Source: CAZGUH01 sp964529005
GTDB taxonomy: Bacteria > Actinomycetota > Acidimicrobiia > Acidimicrobiales > Ilumatobacteraceae
Assembly (NCBI GenBank): GCA_964529005.1
Contig: CAZGUH010000051.1
Coordinates: 1 to 24,017 of the forward strand
Reading direction: 5' to 3'
DNA: 24,017 nt
A model generated the notes under the pieces. The model did not search any database. It had not been told where the DNA came from and saw only the letters and a program-made list of their open reading frames with translations. The translations under genes were made by a program, and so were the position numbers. Shown piece by piece: positions 8,834 through 17,000 of this stretch (the stretch's first letter is position 1; every line of letters starts with the position of its first letter).

Positions 8834-8862
8834 TGTCTATCGGAGCATGATAGACATGTCAA
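8834..8862 (-). promoter_or_regulatory. Promoter with embedded inverted-repeat operator for the defence operon
   Basis: On the minus strand a perfect TTGACA (8857-8862) is followed after 17 bases by TAGACA (8834-8839), a plausible -35/-10 pair. A perfect 8-bp inverted repeat (TGTCTATC at 8834-8841 and GATAGACA at 8849-8856, 7-base spacer) fills the spacer and covers the -10 box. A dimeric HTH protein bound here would block RNA polymerase. The expected transcript start is close upstream of the AGGAGG of the HTH gene. Confidence 0.7.
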
Positions 8863-8907
8863 CCCTTGCGTGCGGGACGGGGTAGACGCCGCGCTGTCGG
8901 CTCGCCC

Positions 8908-8952
8908 AGCAAAGCACCCCGGCGGCCACCCGCCGGGGGGCGGCTGCTTGCT
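8908..8952 (-). terminator. GC-rich stem-loop downstream of ardC, likely transcription terminator
   Basis: A perfect 9-bp stem (CCCCGGCGG at 8917-8925 with CCGCCGGGG at 8930-8938, loop CCAC) is extended by outer pairing of AGCAAAGCA (8908-8916) with TGCTTGCT (8945-8952). It begins right at the ardC stop codon and separates ardC from the defence operon promoter. The downstream minus-strand arm is only moderately U-rich (TGCTTTGCT), so termination may be incomplete. Confidence 0.6.
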
Positions 8953-9773
8953 CAGACGGCTTCCGCTGGCTCGGCGGCGGCGCCGTGCAGGGACGCGATG
9001 ATCTCGGCGGCGGTCTTCTGGATGCGGTCGAGGGAGGCGGCCAGCGTCTCGGCCTTGCCGTCGAAGAGCTGGATGTAGTCGCTGGCGGCGGTGCCGGTCT
9101 CGAGGCCGATCGCCTGGCAGACGACGAAGGCGACCGCCTCGGCCTCGGTCTCGCGGACGGTCTTGCTGGCCGGACGGTTCTTGCCGCGGTGCAGCAGTTC
9201 GTGGGCCAGTTCGTGCGCGAGGACGGAGAACTCGACCGCCGGCTCCAGGTCGGGACGGATGCTGATGCGGCCGCCTCGGGAGACGCCCAATGCGTCGTGC
9301 GGCACGTCGGCCTGGTCGAGCGTGATGCCGCGTTCGGTGACGAGCGCCTTCAGACGGTCGGTGTGGTGGCGCGGGTCGCCATTGACGCGCGCCGGCTCTG
9401 CAAGAGGTTCACCATCTGTGGACGTCACGTCGAACACGTAGACCGCTCGAAATCGCAGCACCGGCTTGGACTCTTCGGCGCCGTCGTCGGTCTGCTCATC
9501 GCGCTTGCGGATGAGCATCGGCGCGATGATGACGATGCCCTTCTCGCCCTTGCGGACGAAGCGGCCCATCTGCCGCCAGGTGTGGAAGCCGGCGACGTGC
9601 GTGGCGTCGGGCTTCTGCGCGAGGATCATCAGCACGTTCCCGAAGCTGTACCTGTGGAACTTCGCCAGCATGGCGAGGTAGCGGGTGAGCGCCTCGCTCT
9701 TGCCGTGCGCGAGCGCATCAGCGAGTTGTTCGAGGGCTTGGTCGGCGATCTTCCTGGCTTGTTCGGCTTTCAT
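8952..9773 (-). CDS. ArdC-type antirestriction protein (ssDNA-binding domain plus zinc metallopeptidase)
   Basis: A 273-residue protein with the two-domain layout of ArdC. The N-terminal DUF1738/ArdC_N region (about 1-120) shows RYSFGNVLMILAQKPDATHV and a TWRQMGRFVRKGEKGI segment. The C-terminal peptidase domain carries an HELAH zinc motif at residues 187-191, with a glutamate-rich ETEAEAVAF segment around 208-216 supplying the third ligand. ArdC proteins bind single-stranded DNA and protect incoming conjugative plasmids from host restriction. The frame stays open a further 86 codons upstream, but that part is arginine-rich shadow sequence; the ATG at 9773 has an AAGGAG site nine bases away and fits the family start. 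That ribosome binding site lies inside a long hairpin (9779-9853). It is monocistronic, bounded by a terminator. Confidence 0.88.
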   Translation of the reverse strand: MKAEQARKIADQALEQLADALAHGKSEALTRYLAMLAKFHRYSFGNVLMILAQKPDATHVAGFHTWRQMGRFVRKGEKGIVIIAPMLIRKRDEQTDDGAEESKPVLRFRAVYVFDVTSTDGEPLAEPARVNGDPRHHTDRLKALVTERGITLDQADVPHDALGVSRGGRISIRPDLEPAVEFSVLAHELAHELLHRGKNRPASKTVRETEAEAVAFVVCQAIGLETGTAASDYIQLFDGKAETLAASLDRIQKTAAEIIASLHGAAAEPAEAV

Positions 9774-9778
9774 GGTTC

Positions 9779-9853
9779 TGCTCCTTGTCGGGCCCCGCGA
9801 CGTGCGGTCCCTTCGCCAGGCACGAGGGACCACGTCGGGGGTGACAAGGAGCA
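9779..9853 (-). promoter_or_regulatory. 75-nt hairpin in the ardC leader that sequesters the ribosome binding site
   Basis: Read on the minus strand, TGCTCCTTGTC (9843-9853) pairs over 11 bp with GACAAGGAGCA (9779-9789), which contains the AAGGAG of ardC. Inside, CGACGTG-GTCCCT (9825-9837) pairs with AGGGAC-CG-CACGTCG (9798-9812) with one two-base bulge, plus a CCCC/GGGG helix between the two. The loop is about 12 bases. Such a structure could block translation until opened, or could act on single-stranded DNA as an entry promoter in the manner of Frpo/ssi of leading-region genes. Confidence 0.7.
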
Positions 9854-10232
9854 AGCGGCGCGACGGCCGGCGGCACGCCGGAGAGTCCCGTGCCAGCGGA
9901 GCAGGCCGAATGACGGAGCGCACCCGTAGGGCGCGCCAGCGGCGACGGCGTGAGGCGTGCATGACTCGGAGGTGGGAAGCGAAAGCGGCGACGGCCGGGA
10001 GCGCCGCGGATGAAAGCCGGGGACATGCCAATCGCCGGCGGCCCGGAGGAGCCGAACGATTGCGACCGCGAAGGCATCACCCGTGCCGATCGGCCCCGGC
10101 GAACTGCGGAGGGTTCGGCGCTGATCGGCTTATCCGACGCGACGGCTCGGCAAGAGCACGTGCGGCCGGGCTACTGATCAAGGGGCAAAAGTGGCAGACG
10201 TTGGCCGCTACCGCAACAAGAAGGCGAGTACC
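9854..10232. other. Gene-free interval between gajB and the ardC leader
   Basis: No convincing gene in 379 bp. Frames here are arginine-rich shadows without ribosome sites or recognisable folds. A short GCCGATCGGC palindrome lies near 10087-10096. I found no clear sigma-70 promoter for ardC, which makes an unconventional promoter (see the leader hairpin) or read-through from gajB possible. Confidence 0.5.
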
Positions 10233-11978
10233 TCAGCGCAGTGCTGCCGCGAAGCCGGGTTCCGTCGCGAAGCGCGTGATGCGCTGGCCCGAGCGGTGGC
10301 ACAACAGCAGCGCCTTGCGTGGGCGTGTGACCCCGACATAGAGGACGCGCCGCGATTCCTCGATATCGCCGCGCGCATGGGGAAACTGGCCGTCCTGGAG
10401 CTCGATGATGCACACGGCCTCGAACTCCCGTCCCTTAGCGGAGTGGAGCGTGAGCAGGCGCAGGCTCCCGTCAGGATGGGCAAAGTCGCCGATGTCATCG
10501 ACAGTCAGGTCGTCGGGGTCGAAGTCGCGATTGCGGCGGATGTCTGCGATGATCTCGGCGGCCGACGTTTCAATGGCGGCAGACCCCGTCTCCCCGATGA
10601 AACCATGCTCCCGGAGGATTGTGGTGAAAGCGGGCGCAGCCGCTTCCAGCCAGGCGATGGCTGATGCGTTACGGTCTCGCAATTCACGGCCGCAGAGGAC
10701 CAGGCGCATGGCTGCGAGCCTGCCGGGACGATCCCAGATATCAAACCGGGCCTCGCCCTCCGTCTGCTGCACGGTGTGGAAGAACTGAATCTGCACGCGG
10801 TGCAGGAGTTCCGGCGCGGGCGTATCGATGTACGCACAGAGATACTCGATCAGACCCGTAAAGAGCCTCGCCCGCCGGTAGGGGCGTGCGCCAGGCCCAG
10901 AGACGGGAATCTCCAGCCTACGGAGTTCGCGGGCGACGGGAAACAGCATGTACCAGGCAGGCGCAAGCACGGCCGCGTCTGTGACCGCAATGCCTTGGCG
11001 TTCCAGGAGCGGAAGAAATCCTCCAACAACCGCATCGACACCCGAAGCGGCACTTTGGATGCGGGGCTGGCACTGGTATTGTGCATCGGGGCCGATGGCG
11101 GCCATTGCCGGGTCACGCGGACAAAGGGCCTCGCCCAGCGCCACGATCTGCATGCTGCTGCGCCAGTTCTCATGAAGCGGAAAGTCGGTGCGAGCGTTGA
11201 GGTGCTCGGCCAGCTCGAACATGCGCGCGGGCTGGGCGCCGGCGAATCCCATGATGGACTGAAAAGGGTCGCCGACGAGGAAGAACCGGCTGCGGCGCAC
11301 GTCGGCCAGTCGGCGCAGAATCTGGACCTGCAGGGCGTCCGTATCCTGCATTTCGTCGATGAGGATCTCGCGGTACCTGGACGACACGCTCCTCGCCAGG
11401 TGCGAGTGCAGCTCGAACAGCCGATAGGTCAGGTAGGTGATGCTCGGGAAGTCCACGAGCTGACGCTCGGCAAGCAGTTCCCAGAATCGCAGCACACATT
11501 CGTCCGTCAGCGCCACGTCTGTTGGAATGAGTGGCTCCCCCGCGGCTCCGCGGCGGACGCGCTCGAACTCCTGGACGCTTCCATGCCCGTGCAAAGTGTC
11601 CGCGATGGCCTGTTGCCCGGCTTCGGCAAACTCGGAGCTCTCGGGCGCCGCGACGGCCAATCCGCCCTCGTAGCGGCCCAGCAGGCGATGATGATGCCGC
11701 AGCACCGCCTGTAGGCAGAACGAGTGAATCGTGCCGAGATCGCAATAGTCGACATCCTCGGCACTCACCAGCGACTTGAGCCGGCCCTCGATTTCGTGGG
11801 CAGCGGCATTGGTGTAGGTGATGCACGCTACTCTGCGGGGGGTTCCACGGACGTGTTCGATCGCCCGCAGTAGGCGGGCCACGATCGTTCGTGTCTTGCC
11901 GCTGCCGGGGCACGCCACGACCAGCACGTGTCGTGACTCCTCATCGACGGCTGCGCGCTGTGCCGCCGTCAGCTTCAT
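10233..11978 (-). CDS. gajB: Gabija system UvrD-like helicase GajB
   Basis: A 581-residue superfamily 1A helicase with all signature motifs in order: Walker A ACPGSGKT at residues 22-29, motif Ia CITYTNAAAHEI near 60, the DExQ box in ILIDEMQDTD near 205, motif III GDPFQSIMGF near 238, HENWRSS near 275, motif V LHSAKGREFE near 516 and motif VI LYVGVTRPRK near 548. In Gabija, GajB partners with the OLD-family nuclease GajA to degrade phage DNA and sense nucleotide depletion. It is somewhat longer than the Bacillus cereus protein (494 aa). The start at 11978 is chosen because it makes an ATGA overlap with the stop of gajA and begins the standard KLTAAQRAAV helicase N-terminus. A solitary UvrD paralogue is the alternative, but the coupling with an OLD protein argues for Gabija. 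Confidence 0.88.
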   Translation of the reverse strand: MKLTAAQRAAVDEESRHVLVVACPGSGKTRTIVARLLRAIEHVRGTPRRVACITYTNAAAHEIEGRLKSLVSAEDVDYCDLGTIHSFCLQAVLRHHHRLLGRYEGGLAVAAPESSEFAEAGQQAIADTLHGHGSVQEFERVRRGAAGEPLIPTDVALTDECVLRFWELLAERQLVDFPSITYLTYRLFELHSHLARSVSSRYREILIDEMQDTDALQVQILRRLADVRRSRFFLVGDPFQSIMGFAGAQPARMFELAEHLNARTDFPLHENWRSSMQIVALGEALCPRDPAMAAIGPDAQYQCQPRIQSAASGVDAVVGGFLPLLERQGIAVTDAAVLAPAWYMLFPVARELRRLEIPVSGPGARPYRRARLFTGLIEYLCAYIDTPAPELLHRVQIQFFHTVQQTEGEARFDIWDRPGRLAAMRLVLCGRELRDRNASAIAWLEAAAPAFTTILREHGFIGETGSAAIETSAAEIIADIRRNRDFDPDDLTVDDIGDFAHPDGSLRLLTLHSAKGREFEAVCIIELQDGQFPHARGDIEESRRVLYVGVTRPRKALLLCHRSGQRITRFATEPGFAAALR

Positions 11979-13714
11979 TCCGTCACCCACGCGATGGCGT
12001 TCTTGATGTACTCGGGCGCATCGGTCGCGGTATGCATGTGCTTCGACAGGACCTGCGCGAACCGCCCTTTCGAGCGAAACTTGGCCGCGCTCAGGATACG
12101 CGCTCCCAGCGCATCAAGGGCGATCGGGTCTGCCTCCAAGGCTTCCCGAAGCCTCCGGGTGCGCAGCTCAGCCGCCGAGAGGCGGAGCGGCTCGATCATC
12201 CCTTCGATGGCCAACGCCCGTTCGAGCGTGGTGTCGCCCGCGAACACCTTTACGAACTCGTTTTCGTACTCCCCCAGATTTCGAGGGGGTTCGCCTTCCT
12301 CAGCCGGTTCGTCGTCGCGGTCGGTGACGATGGCGCAGCGCTTGCGGATGCCGTTGGCGCCGAAGAGCTTGGCGAACGGGGCGAAGTGGGTTCCGAAGAT
12401 CGGCACGACGGCGACGCCGTGTCGATCCAGGTCGATGTCGCACACATGCTTCGCAATCATCGGGACAAGGAACAGTTCCGCCGGACCTTCGACCAGGATT
12501 ACCCGCCGCGCGAAGAGCAGCGTCGATTTCGTGGCATCGAGGTAGCGATTCAGGTCGGCGCGATCCGCATCGCTCAGGTGAACAGCCGAGCGCGGAACGT
12601 GCGTGTCGATGGTACCGTCGGGACCGATCGACATGACCACGTAGTTGTCGATGTCCGTGGCGGCGGTGACATGAGTGCTGTGGGTGGTGATGAGCACCTG
12701 GACGGCGTTCGCCTTGAGAGTCTCAAGCAGGACCCGCTGAAGTTGCGGGTGAAGGTGGGCTTCCGGCTCCTCCAAGAGGATCACCGCGCCGGCACAGTCG
12801 TCTGCGTCAAGCCTGCTCTCGAAGTACTGAAGCAGCAGCGCGACATAGAGCACGTTATTGAGCCCGAGTCCATTCTGCCCCGGCTCAAACCGCGAGTGGC
12901 TGTCGCTGGACAGCAGGACGGTGAGGGCCCGCTCAATGGCCGAGAATGACGGGTTGCTCATGCCCAGGCCGATCGACAGCTTGAATGCCTCACCGGCGGT
13001 GCCAGACAGCCGCTCGTCGAGCAGCTCGCCGATGCGCTTGATGGTGTCGGTGGATGCGACTCGCGTGTTGGCATCCGAGAGGATCTCGACAAGTCGTTCC
13101 TGTTCCTCGCGCGGCAATCTGAGCGAACGGATGATCCGCCGAAGGGGTGACTGCCTGGAGGACTTGAGGTCGGCTACGACATCGCGGAGGGCGTGGAGGA
13201 ACACCACGAGGTAATCATTCAAGTCGGAGATGCGGATGCTTCGGCCGAAGTCTTGGTTCCATTCGATCGTTGCCGGGTCCTCGTCCCCACCGCCCGTGAT
13301 CTCCCAGCGGTAGTCGTCGATGGTGAGGTCGTCGGCGTCGCGCTCCTCGGCTTCAAGAGCGTCACGAGCGGTCGGGTTCGGGCGGAACCGGTAGGTGAGG
13401 CGCGCCAGGTTCTCCTGGACCTTGAAGAAGGCCGCGAATGCGGAAGCGTCCACGTCGTCCTCGAAGTCACTGAACTCGACCGCCACTACGACATGTAGCG
13501 GGTGTTGAGCAGCGGTGGATTCGTTCACGTCGGCAAGCGTCAACTGCCTCGCGTAGCCAGGCAGGTCGCCATCCAGCACCAGACGAAGCGCATGCAGTAG
13601 ATTCGTCTTGCCCGTGTTGTTCTCTCCGATGATGCAAGTAACCCCCTTGCGAAGCGAAACGTCGAGGGCGGTGAGATTTCGGAAGTTTCGGACAACCAGT
13701 CGGCTGATGTACAT
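11975..13714 (-). CDS. gajA: Gabija system OLD-family ATPase/TOPRIM nuclease GajA
   Basis: A 579-residue protein, almost exactly the length of characterised GajA. The N-terminal ABC-type ATPase domain has the MYISRLVVRNFRNL start, Walker A GENNTGKT at residues 30-37 and Walker B VILLEEPEAHLHPQL near 310, followed by a D-loop/H-loop region with a TTHSTH motif near 340. The C-terminal TOPRIM nuclease shows the catalytic glutamate in VILVEGPAE near 405 and the DxD motif in TDRDDEP near 465. In Gabija this tetrameric nuclease nicks DNA and is held in check by nucleotides. The ATG at 13714 is preceded by a weak AGAGG; a 47-codon upstream extension is rejected as non-family sequence. It is co-translated with gajB through ATGA. 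Confidence 0.9.
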   Translation of the reverse strand: MYISRLVVRNFRNLTALDVSLRKGVTCIIGENNTGKTNLLHALRLVLDGDLPGYARQLTLADVNESTAAQHPLHVVVAVEFSDFEDDVDASAFAAFFKVQENLARLTYRFRPNPTARDALEAEERDADDLTIDDYRWEITGGGDEDPATIEWNQDFGRSIRISDLNDYLVVFLHALRDVVADLKSSRQSPLRRIIRSLRLPREEQERLVEILSDANTRVASTDTIKRIGELLDERLSGTAGEAFKLSIGLGMSNPSFSAIERALTVLLSSDSHSRFEPGQNGLGLNNVLYVALLLQYFESRLDADDCAGAVILLEEPEAHLHPQLQRVLLETLKANAVQVLITTHSTHVTAATDIDNYVVMSIGPDGTIDTHVPRSAVHLSDADRADLNRYLDATKSTLLFARRVILVEGPAELFLVPMIAKHVCDIDLDRHGVAVVPIFGTHFAPFAKLFGANGIRKRCAIVTDRDDEPAEEGEPPRNLGEYENEFVKVFAGDTTLERALAIEGMIEPLRLSAAELRTRRLREALEADPIALDALGARILSAAKFRSKGRFAQVLSKHMHTATDAPEYIKNAIAWVTE

Positions 13715-13845
13715 GGCGGCCTCTGTGCGCTGCGGGCTTGGTGCCCGGTGGAATACTGCCGCAAGGGTATCCGCAAACTGCCCCCGGATCGGCTTCTGAC
13801 CGGGGGGTGGCCGATGCGGCGCCGACCGAAGGTCCTGCCTGATCC

Positions 13846-13874
13846 GGCGTAGCACCCGGCCGCGCGCCTGTCAA
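13846..13874 (-). promoter_or_regulatory. Possible promoter of the gajAB operon
   Basis: A perfect TTGACA occurs on the minus strand at 13869-13874, followed after 17 bases by TACGCC (13846-13851), a poor -10 box. It overlaps a CCCGGCC/GGCCGGG inverted repeat (13855-13861 and 13884-13890). It is about 130 bp upstream of the gajA start and is the best candidate in the 297-bp gap between the large methyltransferase-helicase gene and gajA. No other gene was seen in that gap. Confidence 0.35.
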
Positions 13875-14011
13875 CGGCGACCGGGCCGGGCACCCATTGT
13901 CTGGCCTGAGCCGGTCCCGGTCGAGGCTCGGAATCCGCCCTTCAGATCCGCCCGTAAACCCGACAGGTGGCCCGGACGCGCGACGATCATGTCGGATGTG
14001 ACTCGAGTGGA

Positions 14012-17000
14012 TCAGAGTGTAACGGAAATGGGCTCTCGCCGCGATGCTGCGAGGCCCCGCCAGAACGTGCCCCGTGCGTCTTCGGTCGGCTTGGGCGCGG
14101 GTACTCCGTCGGCGCGGCGACGGATGCGAGTGGTGACCGGTTCCTCTGCGTCGAGGTGGCGGATGGCGGTGCGCTCGGCCGGCGTTTCGACGTTGTGCGC
14201 CGCCTTCAGGGCCTTGATGCGCTCGGCCAGTTCGGTGGCCGTCTCTGCGGGAGTTCCGGCGGCCGGTTCCGTTGTCATGCCGGCGAGACTCGCTTTGAGC
14301 CGGTCGCGCAGCGCCGTCAGTTCGTCCTGGTAGGACTCGTGGGCGAACGGCCGGCCGATGCGGGCCTGGTAGTCGCGCAGTTGCGACTCGGCGATAGAGA
14401 GGTCCTGCCGGAGCCGGGACAGGTCGCTGTCGTAGCCGGCGCAGAGCCGGTCGAGTGCGTTGAGGACGGCGCGCGGGCCGTGGCTGCCGCGGGTGAGCCG
14501 GTCGGTCCGGGTCGCGGCGCCTTCGAGGTAGACCTCCGGCGGGAAGTGCGGGCAGAGCACGAGGCCGAAGCGAAGGCCGCGGTACATGCCGAGTGGGACG
14601 CGCTGCTCCTCGCGGACGGCCTGCGGCAGCGCTTCCAGGCGCTTGCCGAGCACGGCCATTGCGTCGTCGCGCGGGTAGGCGCGCTCGCCGATGATGAGTT
14701 CGTCGCCGGCGTGGGTCGTGACGGTCGCCCGGTCGGCGTCGAGACCCGCTAACCGCTCGGAAATCCACGCGATTCTGCCCGGCAGGTCGCGCACGTTGCG
14801 GCGGGCGACGTACTGCTCGTCGAGGTGGTTCTTCCGCAGCAGCGCCAGCCGCTGCAACTCGGCGTCAGCCTCGGCGAGCGTCAGCACCGCCGGGTTGCCG
14901 GAGGCGATCGCCTTCACTTCCGCGTAGGAGAGTTCCTGCCCGCCCACGTCCTCGGCGCGGCGGGCGGCGTTGTGTCCGGTGATGACCTGGCCGATGAACC
15001 TGGCCTTGGTTTCAAGGACCTGCCACATGTAGGCGTCGAACGAGCCTTCGGTGACGTAGCGGTAGACCGCCACTTCCTCGTTGCTGTTCCCCTGCCGCAG
15101 GATGCGCCCTTCCCGCTGTTCGACCTCGGCCGGTTTCCACGGGGCGTCGAGATGATGCAGGGCGACCAGGCGCTGCTGGACGTTCGTGCCGGTGCCCATC
15201 TTCTGCGTGCTGCCGATCAGTACGCGGACCGTGCCGCTGCGAACCTTCTCGAAGAGTGCCTGCTTCTTCGCGTCGGAGTCGGCGTCGCCTATGGCGGCGA
15301 TCTGTGAACGCGGGATGCCGGCCGCGACGAGTTTCCCGGTCACGTCGTCATAGACCGAGTAGCCCCACGGCGTCGGGTTCACGCCCATGTCGCAGAAGAT
15401 CATCTGCGTGCCGCGCGTCGCCGCGGTGCGCCGCCAGATGTCGGTGACGTTCTCGACCAGGCGGTTGACTTTCGAGCCCGGGAAGTCGGTGGCGGACGGC
15501 GAAAGCAGCCGGGCGTCGGTGGCGAGCTTGCGGCCGTCGGTCGTGATGGCAAGGGCATTGTCCTCGCGCGGGTCCACCTTCTCGCTCCGCAGCCGCTCGT
15601 ACCTCGCGACGAGCTGGCCCTGGAGGGCGTGCTGCTCCGCTGACATCGGGCAGGCGACGACGATTGCCTTGCCGGTTTCCAGTTTAGGCGTCGGGAGATT
15701 GAGCATCCCGGCGGTCTGCACGTCGGCAAACGCCCGGAACATCTGCTGGAGTTCCGGCAGGTTGGTGAACTTCGCAAACCGGCTGCGCGGCCGGAGCGAC
15801 GCCCCGTCCGGCGAAATCTCCATCGTGTCGATCACCTCGCCGAAGGTCGCCGCCCAGGCGTCGAAGTGCTCCAGCCCTCGGCTTTTCAGCCCCGCTGGGT
15901 CGAGGAAGCGCTGCATGGTGTACATCTCGACCATCGTGTTCGAGACCGGCGTCCCGGTGGCGAACGTCACGCCGTGGCCGGGGTGCCGCTCGCCCAGGTA
16001 GCTCGCCTTCATGTACACGTCGAAGGCGCGCTCGCTGCCGCCGGTCTGGATGCCGGCGACGCGCTCCATCTTGGTCGGCGTCTCCAGGTTCTTGAAGTAG
16101 TGGGCCTCGTCGATGAAGACGTGATCGACGCCGAGCTCGTCGAAGACGAGGCCGTCATCCTTCTTCTCGCGGGCCAGCAGGTCTTTCAATCGCTCGACGC
16201 GCGCCGCCTTCTGCTTCTCGATCTGCTTGATGATGTTGCGGTTCGATCCCTTGGCGTCGGCGTGCTCGATCAGCAACCGGTCGTACTCGGCGATCTGTTC
16301 GGTCAGGAACTTCTCCTGGTATTCCCGCGACATGCCGATGCGCTCGAACGACGAATGGGTCGCGAGAATCCCGTCCCAGTCGCCGCTGGCGATTTTGGCA
16401 GTGAGCAGCTTGCGGCGGTCGCGCGCCAGGTCGTCCTTGGTGGCCACAAGCAGTTTCGCGTTGGGATAGAGCTGCATGAACTCGCGGGCGAACTGCTCCA
16501 GCAGGTGGTTGGGCACGACGTACATCGGTTTGCGGATGAGGCCGGCCTGCTTCATCTTCATGCCGGTGGCGGCCATCGTGAAGGTTTTGCCGGCGCCGAC
16601 GGCGTGCGCGAGCAGCGTGTTGCCGGCACTCATGGCGCGCCACACCGCGTCGCACTGGTGCGGGCGGAGCCGGATGGTCCGGTTCATGCCCGGGAAGTCG
16701 AGATGCGAGCCGTCGAACAGTCGCGGCCGCAGGTTGTTGTAGGTGTCGTTGTAGAGGCGCACCAGCCGCTCGGTGCGCCCGGGATCGGCGAACACCCAGG
16801 CGCGGAAGCGCTCCTTGATGAGCTTCTGCTTCTCGCGGGCGGCCATCGTCTCTTCCCGGTTGACGACGCGCTCCTCGCGGTCGCCGTGGTCGATCACGTC
16901 GTAGATCGTCGGCGACTTCATGTTGAGCGCCAGTTCCAGAAGCCACGTGCCATTGGCGCGCGCGGTGCCGTAGTCGGAGGTGGCGGCGACGGACTGCTTC

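Noticed and set aside
9774..10031. N-terminal extension of ArdC by 86 codons.
   Set aside because: Arginine-rich, unlike the family, and it would run through the leader hairpin; the ATG at 9773 has a proper ribosome site.
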